A stretch of 64,000 nucleotides of DNA. Source: Roseiflexus sp. RS-1 (GTDB lineage Bacteria; Chloroflexota; Chloroflexia; Chloroflexales; Roseiflexaceae). Both the position numbers and the translations under genes were made by a program. The stretch lies in NCBI RefSeq assembly GCF_000016665.1, contig NC_009523.1, forward strand, positions 3,347,501 through 3,411,500, in the 5' to 3' direction. Each line of letters opens with the position of its first letter. Positions within the stretch are counted from its first letter, which is position 1. The notes under the pieces were generated by a model that saw only the letters and a list, made by a program, of their open reading frames with translations, made no database searches and was not told the origin of the DNA. Shown piece after piece: positions 17,705 to 31,133 of this stretch.

Positions 17705-19279
17705 AGGCGCGCCAAACCCGCCGCCGCCAGGCGTTTCGATGCGCAGAACATCTCCGGGAAGCATCTCGACCGTCGTTTTGCCAGGCAGCAGACGCTCTTC
17801 CCCGTCGCGGATCAGAACATTGCGTCCACGCAACCCGGCAGCGCCGCCGTTCAAGCCATACGGGGCGTAGACGCGCCGTTCACTCAGCAGGCTGACCGTC
17901 ACCGGCGCGCAGAACTCAACTTCACGCACCAGACCATCGCCGCCACGCATTCGTCCTGCGCCGCCTGATCCGTGTCGCAATCCATAGCGACGAACGATGA
18001 GCGGGAACTGCCGTTCCAGCGCCTCGACAGGCGTATTGAGGGTGTTGGTCATATGCACCTGCACGCCGCTGAGACCGGGAAGCGTCGGGCGGGCGCCCAT
18101 TCCGCCGCCGAGCGTTTCGTAGTAGGCAAACGATGCGCCATTCGACGCGACTCCTCCAAACGTCCAGTTATTCATCGTTCCCGCCGAAGCAGCCGGAATA
18201 CGGTCGGGCAACGCCTGAGCCAGCGCCCCAAACACCACATCGACGACCCGCTGCGCCGTTTCGACGTTTCCCCCTGCAACTGCCGCCGGAGGGCGCGGCG
18301 CCAGCATACACCCTTCGGGAATCCGAACGTCGAGAGGCGCATATGCGCCGGCGGACAACGGCATATCAGGCGGACCGAGACAGCGGAAACAGTAGATCAC
18401 TGCTGACTCGGTGACGGCGCGTGGGGCATTGAGCGGACCACGACACTGCTTTGCTGTTCCTGAAAAGTCTACGATTGCGGTCTCGCCATGGATGTCGATG
18501 CGCACACGGATGATGAGCGGGTCGAGGTCAACGCCATCGTTGTCCAGCATATCCTCGAACGTATACGTTCCATCTGGGATCGCCGCGATCACTGCGCGCA
18601 TATGGCGCTCGCCATACGCCAGGAGCGCCTCCATGTGGCGCGCTACCCAGGCGGGGGAGTGACGTTCCGCCAGTTCCGCCAGGCGTTGTGCGCCGATGCG
18701 GTGACAGGCAAGTTGCGCTGCCAGATCGCCGCGTCGCTCATCGGGGGTGCGTGAGTTGCGACAGATCAACCCGATGACCGACTCATCGGGGGTGTCGCCA
18801 CGCACCAGAAGGGTTGGCGGGATGATCAACCCCTCCTGGTACACCTCACGGCTCATTGGCATTGAACCGGGGGTCATACCACCGACATCGGCGTGGTGAG
18901 CGCGCGTCGCCGTATAGCCGATCAGCACGCCGTCGGCACACACCGGAGCAACGGTAGTAATATCGGGCAGGTGCGTACCGCCGAGGTAGGGATCGTTGAG
19001 CGCCACGACATCACCCGGAGCGAGCGTGCCGCGCGCCAGCGCCGCCTCGACCGAGCGCGGCATCGCCCCCAGATGCACAGGAATGTGCGCCGCCTGCGCC
19101 ACCATGCGCCCCTGAGCGTCAAAGACCGCGCACGAAAAGTCGCGTCGCTCCTTGATATTTGTTGAGAGTGCGCTCCGACCGAGCGCCGCTCCCATTTCTT
19201 CGGCAATCGCGGCACAGCGATTGCGGAATACTTCCAGATCAACGGGATCAACAGCAGGATCAAAAGAGAATGAAAACAT
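17696..19279 (-). CDS. Hydantoinase B / 5-oxoprolinase subunit B family protein
   Basis: A 527-residue member of the HyuB family. The N-terminal signature DPVDLEVFRNRCAAIAEEMG and the block TNIKERRDFSCAVFD are typical, as is GGGGFG close to the C-terminus. HyuB works with HyuA in ATP-dependent opening of hydantoins or 5-oxoproline. No HyuA gene is present next to it in this window, so its partner must be encoded elsewhere or it acts alone; the substrate cannot be told. A promoter candidate lies immediately upstream, with almost no leader and no clear Shine-Dalgarno. Confidence 0.88.
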   Translation of the reverse strand: MFSFSFDPAVDPVDLEVFRNRCAAIAEEMGAALGRSALSTNIKERRDFSCAVFDAQGRMVAQAAHIPVHLGAMPRSVEAALARGTLAPGDVVALNDPYLGGTHLPDITTVAPVCADGVLIGYTATRAHHADVGGMTPGSMPMSREVYQEGLIIPPTLLVRGDTPDESVIGLICRNSRTPDERRGDLAAQLACHRIGAQRLAELAERHSPAWVARHMEALLAYGERHMRAVIAAIPDGTYTFEDMLDNDGVDLDPLIIRVRIDIHGETAIVDFSGTAKQCRGPLNAPRAVTESAVIYCFRCLGPPDMPLSAGAYAPLDVRIPEGCMLAPRPPAAVAGGNVETAQRVVDVVFGALAQALPDRIPAASAGTMNNWTFGGVASNGASFAYYETLGGGMGARPTLPGLSGVQVHMTNTLNTPVEALERQFPLIVRRYGLRHGSGGAGRMRGGDGLVREVEFCAPVTVSLLSERRVYAPYGLNGGAAGLRGRNVLIRDGEERLLPGKTTVEMLPGDVLRIETPGGGGFGAPLR

Positions 19280-19299
19280 ATGAGAACATCGTCACTTGT

Positions 19300-19327
19300 A
19301 TTTTACTTTTTCTATGGTACCATACAA
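19300..19327 (-). promoter_or_regulatory. Promoter candidate for the hydantoinase B gene
   Basis: On the minus strand TTGTAT (19322-19327), a 16-bp spacer and TAAAAT (19300-19305), 20 bp before the ATG at 19279. A 10-bp palindrome ATGGTACCAT lies in the spacer. The gap 19280-19421 is clearly AT-richer than its surroundings and must also hold the promoter for the response regulator, which I cannot place. Confidence 0.5.
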
Positions 19328-19421
19328 AGAAGAGAAGTAGAATTCAGATCGTTACATCCCCGCCTTCATCGCGCCAGAACACACATCATACCCGTCTCGA
19401 TTACCGAAGAGGGGTGTTACC

Positions 19422-19829
19422 ATGGTCAGGCAACCACTCCGCATCCTGCTCGTCGAAGATGACAGCACAATCGCCAGCGTCATTGCACTTGGATTGCGAA
19501 CGCTTGGCGTGCCGTACCTGCTCGACATCGCCTACTCCGCCGAAGAAGGATTGGAATTGTTCAACCAGCATGCCTATGACCTGGTGATGAGCGACTATAA
19601 TTTGCGCGGGATGAATGGATTGTCATTACTTATAACGATAAGACAGGCAAAACCCGATCTGCCGACGGTGCTGTTCACGGCATACGATACCCCGAAGTTG
19701 CAACGTGATGCGCAGAGCGTCGGGATCAACGGATATATTGCCAAGCCATTCCTGATCGAAGATTTCGTCTCCCTCGCACGCAATCTGCTCCCTGCTATCG
19801 AGAACGAAATCGGCGCAAGTCCTTCGTAA
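19422..19829 (+). CDS. Single-domain response regulator
   Basis: A 135-residue stand-alone receiver domain. Acidic pocket E12/D13/D14, phospho-acceptor D58 (MSDYN), switch residue T87 and K108 (AKPF) are all present, so it should be phosphorylated. It has no output domain, so it probably acts by protein-protein contact, like CheY or Spo0F. No histidine kinase is adjacent, so it is an orphan in this window. Confidence 0.9.
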   Translation: MVRQPLRILLVEDDSTIASVIALGLRTLGVPYLLDIAYSAEEGLELFNQHAYDLVMSDYNLRGMNGLSLLITIRQAKPDLPTVLFTAYDTPKLQRDAQSVGINGYIAKPFLIEDFVSLARNLLPAIENEIGASPS

Positions 19830-19835
19830 GCAACA

Positions 19836-20015
19836 CTACTTTCTCCCCCGACGCCGCAACCAGAGTGCGGCAATTGCTGCAATAATCAGCAGAATCGCCC
19901 ATGGAACCGGTATCGCATAGACAAGCGCAATGCTGTAGGCGACTCCTATCAGCACGGTTGCGATCATGACGAACGCCAGGATCGTTCCTTCCCAACCTGG
20001 TGATTTTTCTGGCAT
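19836..20015 (-). CDS. Small two-helix membrane protein
   Basis: A 59-residue protein (MPEKSPGWEG...) with two hydrophobic helices (about 12-32 and 35-52) and a basic end (LRRRGRK). A good Shine-Dalgarno (AGAGGAA) lies 6 nt before the ATG at 20015; the frame extends upstream, but the extension has no such site. The pattern resembles small predicted inner-membrane proteins of unknown function. It is convergent with the response regulator (6 bp apart) and divergent from the transporter gene. Confidence 0.6.
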   Translation of the reverse strand: MPEKSPGWEGTILAFVMIATVLIGVAYSIALVYAIPVPWAILLIIAAIAALWLRRRGRK

Positions 20016-20081
20016 AGCAATTCCTCTGTTCTTCTGGCAACAACGGGACCCTCCATCAGAAGCGCACCGCTCTGGATTTAC

Positions 20082-20110
20082 TTGTCCAGAGTCGACAATC
20101 GGCGTATAAT
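20082..20110 (+). promoter_or_regulatory. Promoter of the YidE/AspT-type transporter gene
   Basis: TTGTCC (20082-20087), a 17-bp spacer and a perfect TATAAT (20105-20110). Transcription should start near 20117, about 70 nt before the gene. Confidence 0.75.
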
Positions 20111-20139
20111 CGGCGCGGACTGGTTGCATGCTTCCCTGT

Positions 20140-20171
20140 GCGCCGCCGCACAAGCGGGCGGCGCTCTTTTT
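20140..20171 (+). terminator. Terminator-like hairpin inside the transporter leader
   Basis: An 8-bp GC-only stem (20140-20147 with 20157-20164) is followed directly by TCTTTTT. It has the form of an intrinsic terminator but lies between a strong promoter and the start codon of the gene it would serve (20189), so it may act as an attenuator. Confidence 0.6.
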
Positions 20172-20188
20172 GTGTGAGTTGCACGGCA

Positions 20189-21838
20189 ATGGCCTGGTTG
20201 ATTGAACTGCTCAAAAGCAATACGCTGCTGTTGCTCTTCATCGTCGCCGCGATCGGCTATCCCCTCGGTCGCGTCCGTCTCTTCGGACACAGTCTCGGCG
20301 TCGCTGCCGTTCTGTTCACCGGTCTGGCAATCGGCGCGCTCGATCCAGACCTGAAACTGCCGGAGGTCATCTATACGCTTGGTCTGGTCGTGTTTGTCTA
20401 CACGATTGGATTGAGCAGCGGCGCAGGATTCTTTGCCTCATTCCGGCGAAAAGGGTTGCGCGACAACCTGCTGATCGTCGGGATGCTGATCATTGCAGCA
20501 CTGGCAGTCGTCGGTGTGCAGTACGCCTTCGGGTTGCGTCCAACCGTCGCCGCCGGTTTGTTTGCCGGGAGCCTGACCAATACGCCAGCGCTGGCTGCCG
20601 TGTTGGAGCAGATCAAGATCATCGCGCCTGCCGACACACGTGATCGGCTGCTGGCAGACCCGGTGGTAGGGTATTCCATCGCCTACCCGATCGGCGTGAT
20701 CGGGATGATCATCACGATCGCCGTACTCCAGCGTATGTGGCATGTTGATTATACCGCCGAAACTCAGAGTCTGCGCGATCTTGGCGCGGTAGGGCAGAAG
20801 CTGGTCAACCGAACGGTGCGTATCATGCGCCCGGAGATCAGTGTATTGACCATCGATGAATTGCTGCGCGCCAAACAGTGGCGGGTCATTTTTGGCAGAA
20901 CGCTGCGCAATGGCGAAATGATCCTCGCCGATGGATCAACCCGTTTGCAGCACGGCGATCTGGTCAGTCTGATCGGTACAGAGGAGGAAGTGACCGAAGC
21001 GGCAGCCTTCCTTGGCGAGATGACAACGGAACGCCTGGAACTGGATCGCAGCAAACTCGACTTCCGGCGGATCTTCGTCTCCAATCCGCGGGTCGTTGGG
21101 CGCCCCCTGCGCGACCTGCAATTGCCACAACGCTACGGTGCACTCGTCACGCGCGTGCGACGCGGCGACATAGAACTGCTGCCCCACGGCGATACCGTGC
21201 TGGAACTCGGTGATCGCGTGCGGGTCGTGGCACTGCGGGAACGCATGGACGAAGTGAGCGAGTTCTTCGGCGATTCATACCGTGCGCTGAGCGAGATCGA
21301 CATCCTCACGTTCAGCCTGGGACTGGCGATGGGGCTTCTGATCGGCATGATCCCAATCCCGCTTCCAGGCGGGACCGTCTTTCGACTCGGCGTCGCTGGC
21401 GGTCCACTGGTGGTGGCGCTGATCCTTGGGGCACGTGAGCGCACCGGGCCACTGGTGTGGAACATCCCCTACAGTGCCAATCTGACCCTGCGCCAGATCG
21501 GTCTGGTGCTGTTTCTGGCAGGCGTTGGCACGCGCTCCGGCTATGCGTTCGTCAGCACATTCACCCAGAGCGGCGGGATTGCGCTCTTTGGCGCCGGGGC
21601 GGGCATCACGTGCGGCATTGCGTTCATGACACTGTGGATCGGTCACAAACTGTTGCGCATTCCGATGAGTCTGCTGATAGGAATGCTTGCCGGCTTGCAG
21701 ACCCAACCGGCTGTCCTTGCCTTCGCCCTCGAACAAACGAAGAATGACGCGCCGAACATCGGCTATACGACGGTCTACCCGATGGCGATGATCACCAAGA
21801 TTCTGCTGGCGCAGGCGCTTGTGGTATTGTTGCGGTGA
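20189..21838 (+). CDS. YidE/YbjL/AspT-family transporter with two TrkA-C domains
   Basis: A 549-residue membrane protein. Five or so N-terminal helices (about 5-200), a central soluble part with two RCK_C (TrkA-C) domains (about 215-275 and 290-370), then five or six more helices. This helices-RCK-RCK-helices layout with the repeated antiporter half is that of the AspT/YidE/YbjL family, whose studied member exchanges aspartate and alanine. I chose the ATG at 20189; an upstream in-frame start at 20138 would lie inside the leader hairpin. The substrate is not predictable. A decayed NHL gene overlaps its 3' end on the other strand. Confidence 0.85.
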   Translation: MAWLIELLKSNTLLLLFIVAAIGYPLGRVRLFGHSLGVAAVLFTGLAIGALDPDLKLPEVIYTLGLVVFVYTIGLSSGAGFFASFRRKGLRDNLLIVGMLIIAALAVVGVQYAFGLRPTVAAGLFAGSLTNTPALAAVLEQIKIIAPADTRDRLLADPVVGYSIAYPIGVIGMIITIAVLQRMWHVDYTAETQSLRDLGAVGQKLVNRTVRIMRPEISVLTIDELLRAKQWRVIFGRTLRNGEMILADGSTRLQHGDLVSLIGTEEEVTEAAAFLGEMTTERLELDRSKLDFRRIFVSNPRVVGRPLRDLQLPQRYGALVTRVRRGDIELLPHGDTVLELGDRVRVVALRERMDEVSEFFGDSYRALSEIDILTFSLGLAMGLLIGMIPIPLPGGTVFRLGVAGGPLVVALILGARERTGPLVWNIPYSANLTLRQIGLVLFLAGVGTRSGYAFVSTFTQSGGIALFGAGAGITCGIAFMTLWIGHKLLRIPMSLLIGMLAGLQTQPAVLAFALEQTKNDAPNIGYTTVYPMAMITKILLAQALVVLLR

Positions 21839-22232
21839 GAACCGGTGACAGGTAGAGCATCCCGCTGACGATATGCATCGAACCTCGTGGATGGGTGACA
21901 ACGACCGATATGCGCCGCTTCAGCCGTCCCTGATGATCATACTGATCCAGCATTCCCTGTGTATCGTCCAGCACATAGATATTGCCGCCATCATCAACGG
22001 CGACATCCCAGGGTACAAGGGGTTCAGCCACAGGGATTGTCATTCGATGGGATCCATCGGCAGCAAATTGTTGAATCCGGTGATTGATCGTATCACAGAT
22101 GTACGTGTTCCCCCGGCGATCAACTGCAAATGATTGCGGTCCAAAGCCGCTTGCATTCCGGGGAACATCCACGCTTCCCGGTTCGCGTCCGACAGGAATG
22201 AAGACCGAGAGGGTTTGTTCATATGCCCGGTC
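21792..22232 (-). pseudogene. Remnant of an NHL-repeat (beta-propeller) gene
   Basis: About 130 codons read as NHL propeller repeats (FAVDRRGNTYICDTINHRIQQF, then VAVDDGGNIYVLD). The reading frame follows directly on the TAA of the membrane protein at 22233-22235, in the same frame, and has no ATG; the only candidate start is a GTG at 22172 inside a conserved repeat. At the other end the match stops near 21840, where the frame runs into the antisense of the transporter gene. It therefore lacks both ends of a normal propeller. Either a truncated stand-alone NHL gene or a lost C-terminal domain of the membrane protein. Confidence 0.6.
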
Positions 22233-24251
22233 TTATAACAGGTCATGCCGCTTAATCAAGAGGTAGAACCACCAGCGCTCGACCGTCACAGCACACAAGA
22301 ACAGTATCACCATTATGGTGATAGATCCGCCATATCGCCACCGTTTCCAAAGCATATCCAGCGCCAGGGCAGCACTAATACACATCAGCGGCATGACGAA
22401 TAAGATATGCTTGAGCACCATGTCAGCCACATATGCACTGACAAAGGTGTAAAGAACGAAAATACCCAACCATGCGCTCCACAGTCCTGCGTACCGACGA
22501 CCGTGACGATCAAGATAGAGCAATCCGATACCGGCAATTATCAAGATTAACAAGAGGTCAGTGGTATGATTGCGCAGAAAAATGGTATTGGCAAGAAAAT
22601 TGCTTAAAGGGCTTTCACGTGGTTCTACGTCGGTTCTCAACTCAGAACCAGCCATAGAAACGATATTATTGAAAATAGACGGGATGGTTGAATTTACGAA
22701 AGATGAAGTAAATTGCACGTGATAGATAGCAAAAACAAATGTTTCTGCCAATACCATTCCAATAAACAAGACAGTTATCAATCTACGATTTTTATCAAAA
22801 CATTGTAGTATACCGAATACTATTAGAATGAAAAGCATAGTAAATGTCATAAAACCGATAATAGTGTAAGAAAGAATAGATAACACCAGAAGCACAAACC
22901 AAACGCCAAATCTCCACCTATCGCGCAGTTCTGGCATTTTATGATAATTCAGCACCAAAAATGTCAAAACTAACAAGGAAGCCCACAACCCAAACTGTGT
23001 CGGATAATTTCCCCATGACATTAAGAAGTAAGGCATAGGTAACAGATGATACAATCCCGATCCGATCAACGCTGCCCGTTCGCGTTGAAGTGTCTTCAGG
23101 ACGATCAGGAAGATCATCAATCCTTTACTGGTATCGAGCAGAGCATTTAATCCATTCATGACATCGCCGATCGCAATGCCCGACAACCAATGGATTAGCG
23201 CAATGATCAGATACCAGAGCGGCGAGTAGGGTAGATACCCTGCTTCGAGACCAACAGTGTCGCCCAGGAACGAGGTAAAACCCGGACGATACAGTTCGAT
23301 AAATCGTCCGTCGAGCACCATATGCACCCGCTGCGTATGAGGTTGCTCGTCGATAAAGATAGCGTGCGGATAAAGCGCGCCACCAACTTTGAACAGCAGG
23401 GCAGCACCGAACATGCACCATAACCATGTCCAGCCGACGCGGCTGACAGTGAGGCTATGACGTTGTAGAACCGTCCGTATCAGACGCTCACATGGCCACA
23501 GAATAAGATGGAGGAGCCCAACCGTGGCAAGCCAGTGAGGCAGCGCAACTGTGACGAACAACCGTGCGTGAAATAGTCCGACAAGACCCAGTAGCAGTAT
23601 ACCGCCCGTCAGTAAGGCTGATACTTCGCCCCGCAAACCCACACGGCGCCAGAACCACCAGACGAGGGTGATCACCATCAGCATCTGCACGGTTGTTGTC
23701 AGTGGCGGCCATCTTCCCTCGTCCTGCACCTCAATTACATCCACTGCGACGCCCAGAAGCCGGGGGTCATCATCAGAAGGCCGATACAGATCGCTTGTAA
23801 ACGTTATGTTGAGATCGCCCCATGTCGGCGGAAGAAGCAGGTCATAATTCGCAGGCATCTTGTACGTTGGAAACGTCACTGTCGCGTCACCCGAGCCAAT
23901 GGTGAGCACCGGTGCATGGTGCGGTTCAGGGCGCCAGCCGCTCATCCGCAAGCGCACGAGGTAAGGTCCTGAAGCGACCCCCGGTAGAACTATTGTTGAC
24001 TGTGCGCGCGTATAGACGAAATCAAATTGCGTATTTCTTTCATTTTCATAGAAATGATGGAGATACGGTCGAGCGTATGAGTCACCGATGTTCAGCACAA
24101 CAACTGGGCTGAACTGGTACACGATCGCTAAACCGATAACCGCAACAAAGTAAAGTGCTATAAGTGGTGAGATAACCGGCATAACATGCCAGCGGCGCTG
24201 AACGCTCAAGAACAATCGTCCTGCACTTTGGGCATGCGATAGTATTCCCAT
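22233..24251 (-). CDS. Large multi-pass membrane protein, possibly GT-C-like
   Basis: A 672-residue protein with one N-terminal helix (about 25-45), an extracytoplasmic beta-rich domain (about 50-190) and about eleven further helices. A loop with FIDEQPHTQRVHMVLDGRF after a helix recalls the acidic first loop of GT-C glycosyltransferases, but I cannot name a family. Its DNA is clearly AT-richer than its neighbours, especially 22.5-23.0 kb, which suggests transfer from another source. The ATG at 24251 has GGAAG 8 nt upstream; a GTG at 24260 is possible. It follows lacZ by 71 bp with no visible signal in the gap. Confidence 0.65.
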   Translation of the reverse strand: MGILSHAQSAGRLFLSVQRRWHVMPVISPLIALYFVAVIGLAIVYQFSPVVVLNIGDSYARPYLHHFYENERNTQFDFVYTRAQSTIVLPGVASGPYLVRLRMSGWRPEPHHAPVLTIGSGDATVTFPTYKMPANYDLLLPPTWGDLNITFTSDLYRPSDDDPRLLGVAVDVIEVQDEGRWPPLTTTVQMLMVITLVWWFWRRVGLRGEVSALLTGGILLLGLVGLFHARLFVTVALPHWLATVGLLHLILWPCERLIRTVLQRHSLTVSRVGWTWLWCMFGAALLFKVGGALYPHAIFIDEQPHTQRVHMVLDGRFIELYRPGFTSFLGDTVGLEAGYLPYSPLWYLIIALIHWLSGIAIGDVMNGLNALLDTSKGLMIFLIVLKTLQRERAALIGSGLYHLLPMPYFLMSWGNYPTQFGLWASLLVLTFLVLNYHKMPELRDRWRFGVWFVLLVLSILSYTIIGFMTFTMLFILIVFGILQCFDKNRRLITVLFIGMVLAETFVFAIYHVQFTSSFVNSTIPSIFNNIVSMAGSELRTDVEPRESPLSNFLANTIFLRNHTTDLLLILIIAGIGLLYLDRHGRRYAGLWSAWLGIFVLYTFVSAYVADMVLKHILFVMPLMCISAALALDMLWKRWRYGGSITIMVILFLCAVTVERWWFYLLIKRHDLL

Positions 24252-24322
24252 ACGACCCACTTCCGATTACCCCATCCCCTGCCAGCGATCCTCAGCAAGA
24301 GTGTGCCAGGCGTTGCAGAAAT

Positions 24323-28878
<4,556 letters not shown>

Positions 28879-29138
28879 GAGAGCATCCTTTTGTGCAGTT
28901 CTACAAATCCGACGGACGTGCCGCCAGAGAAAACCAACCGCCCGCCTATTGTACACGATCCCGCACTGAAGGTTTCACGACAATCACGGTGCAGGAAGAC
29001 GCTGGCAACCTGCGAACGCGCCCCGTATTGTAAGCAAATTGATCGCATTTTGTTAACCATTCTACAACGTTCGGGTTCAACCGATACAGTATGATGATGC
29101 CAGAAGAGCATCACTATGAACGAGCAGAATGAACGCAT
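28879..29138. other. Divergent intergenic region between glnA and the HAMP/STAS gene
   Basis: This 260-bp gap must hold promoters for both directions. On the minus strand TACAAT (28948-28953) could be the glnA -10 box, with only a weak -35 match about 18 bp upstream. For the plus strand I see AT-rich sequence around 29035-29095 but no convincing pair of boxes. Confidence 0.35.
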
Positions 29139-30818
29139 ATGGCCTCGTCTGCCCGCACAATCACACCTCTTGTTCTCGGACGCGACCTGTCGCTTCGTTC
29201 GCGTCTCATCCTGGGATACGGCATTGTCGTCTCCCTGACGCTGATCTTCGGTCTCTTCATGTTCGTTCACCTGAGCGCCATCCGCAACCGCCTGGAGCAA
29301 CTGAGCTCCGATGTCACCATCGACACGCGCTACAGCATTGAGGCATTCACTGCTATCGCCGATGCGCAACGCCAGGTGGATCGGTATCTGCTGCAACCGG
29401 ACGAGAGCAGATACCGGGATGCAGTACGCCAGTTCGATACGTTGCAACGCACAATTGAGCGCCTGCAACGAGACGCGCACAACCCGGCAATGCGCGAGCA
29501 TCTGAAACGAATACAGGCGCAGGCAGCAACCTACCGCCAGATATTCGACGAGACCAGCACCAGCATCACTGCTCAGCAGCGCATGCGTGACGATCTGTAC
29601 ACCATGTTCTTGCAGCAATACCAGACGATTGAGCAGGCGATCAGCAATGCCAGACCGGTGACGTCAGGCGATTATCTGGCGCTGATGGATCTGAGCCGGG
29701 CGAGTACGCGCCTGCAACTGGCGTATGTCTGGGTCGGGCAGATGGAGAGCGACAATACGATAGGCGCCGCCGATAACGCGATTGCCGAACTGCGTCAGGC
29801 GCGCACCTTCCTGCGTCGCTATCTCGTTTTGAACAGTCAGACACGAGTCGTCCAACCGGACGATCTCGAACGGTTGCAGAGCGTTTCTGAAAGTTTTGAT
29901 CGCTCGCTCAAAAGTATTGCCAGCCTGTCGAGCGCCTACATTCGCACCGAAACGCTGATCAACAGTCGCCTGAGACCTCAGGCGGGTCAACTGTCACGTG
30001 AAGCGTCTGCGCTCTCGGACACGGCGCTGTTGCAGTTAACGGTTGCCACGAAGGAGATCGATCAGGAGACCGCTCGTACTCAAACGATTGGCGGCGGCGT
30101 GCTCGCCATCCTCCTGGTCGCTGGCATTGCGCTCGGCGTATTGCTGGCGTCGCTGATCACCCGTCCGCTGAGTGAACTGGTCGCTGCTACCGCCCGTCTG
30201 GCGCGCGGCGAGGGAGAAGCTCGCGTTCGACCGCGGGGAGGGCGCGAACTGGTGCTGCTGGCGCATGCATTCAACGATATGGCTGCTGAACTTGAGCGCG
30301 AGCGCGCCGAGGTGCGTTATCAGAACACACTGCTGGCAGAGCGCGCAACTGAACTCGAACGCGCGCTGGCGCAACTGCACGAGGAAACCGCAGCGCGCGA
30401 ACAACTCAGCGCAACAGTACGACAGTTGAGCGTGCCAATCATTCCAATCATGGAAGGGGTGCTGGTTGCGCCGCTGGTTGGGGAGATCGATGCGGAGCGC
30501 GCCAGCCTGTTGCAGCGCCGTCTCCTCGAACGGATCGTCGCGGAACGCGCACAGGCGGCGATCCTCGACATCACCGGCGTGCCTGTGGTGGATGCTCAGG
30601 TCAGCATCTGGCTGATCCAGGCGACAACCGCAGCGCGATTGCTGGGAGCGCGTTGCATTCTGGTCGGCATCAATCCCGAAGTGTCGCAGGCGCTCGTTGC
30701 CAGTGGCGTTGACCTGGGCGATCTGGTGACCAGAGCCACACTACGCGAGGGATTGGAATATGCGGTAAAGATGCTGCGTCGCTCGTCGTTCGCGATGGTC
30801 AATGGTGATCGGCGTTAA
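29139..30818 (+). CDS. Membrane sensor with HAMP and RsbR-type STAS domain
   Basis: A 559-residue protein. Helix about 22-46, an extracytoplasmic four-helix sensor region (about 47-305), second helix (about 310-333), HAMP domain (about 334-388), a coiled coil, and a C-terminal STAS domain (about 430-545) of the RsbR/RsbS kind. The first RsbR phosphosite is kept as T479 (DITGV), while the position matching the second (QTLV in RsbR) is alanine, A518. It may be a transmembrane input to a stressosome-like or partner-switching pathway. No kinase or phosphatase partner is adjacent. The Shine-Dalgarno is weak. Confidence 0.83.
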   Translation: MASSARTITPLVLGRDLSLRSRLILGYGIVVSLTLIFGLFMFVHLSAIRNRLEQLSSDVTIDTRYSIEAFTAIADAQRQVDRYLLQPDESRYRDAVRQFDTLQRTIERLQRDAHNPAMREHLKRIQAQAATYRQIFDETSTSITAQQRMRDDLYTMFLQQYQTIEQAISNARPVTSGDYLALMDLSRASTRLQLAYVWVGQMESDNTIGAADNAIAELRQARTFLRRYLVLNSQTRVVQPDDLERLQSVSESFDRSLKSIASLSSAYIRTETLINSRLRPQAGQLSREASALSDTALLQLTVATKEIDQETARTQTIGGGVLAILLVAGIALGVLLASLITRPLSELVAATARLARGEGEARVRPRGGRELVLLAHAFNDMAAELERERAEVRYQNTLLAERATELERALAQLHEETAAREQLSATVRQLSVPIIPIMEGVLVAPLVGEIDAERASLLQRRLLERIVAERAQAAILDITGVPVVDAQVSIWLIQATTAARLLGARCILVGINPEVSQALVASGVDLGDLVTRATLREGLEYAVKMLRRSSFAMVNGDRR

Positions 30819-30869
30819 GCGCATCCGACGGCGTCTGGTCTTTTCCCCGCCGCATGCCGTTTCCTTTTC

Positions 30870-30921
30870 CAACGACGACGTCACTGCAAACACGCACCGC
30901 CGAGACGCCGAGGGCACAGAG
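30870..30921 (+). repeat. 52-bp interspersed repeat, copy 1
   Basis: Begins CAACGACGACGTCACTGCAA and ends in GCACAGAG. A second direct copy lies at 31037-31088 with about six differences. The intergenic stretch 30819-31133 contains no gene. Confidence 0.75.
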
Positions 30922-30986
30922 AACCTCAAACATGATAATGTGTGTGCGGTGAAGCGTGCGTTTGAGCGACTCGATATAGCATTTTC

Positions 30987-31013
30987 CTCTGCGAACGCTG
31001 CGCCTCAGTGGTG
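30987..31013 (-). repeat. Inverted partial copy of the 52-bp repeat
   Basis: Read on the minus strand this 27-bp segment starts CACCACTGAGGCGC and ends GCAGAG, matching the 3' half of the two direct copies at roughly three quarters of positions. It lies between them, so the region can fold. Confidence 0.5.
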
Positions 31014-31036
31014 CCCTACCCTTTTTGCAGCGGTCT

Positions 31037-31088
31037 CAACGACGACGTCACTGCAAACATGCACCGCTGAGACGCCGGGTGCGCAGAG
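31037..31088 (+). repeat. 52-bp interspersed repeat, copy 2
   Basis: Direct copy of 30870-30921, with the first 23 bases identical. The core GAGACGC...GCAGAG resembles widespread short intergenic repeats in large bacterial genomes. Confidence 0.75.
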
Positions 31089-31133
31089 TCCCATTCCATC
31101 TATCTCCCTGCGCCTGCTGCGCCGCTGCACCGT

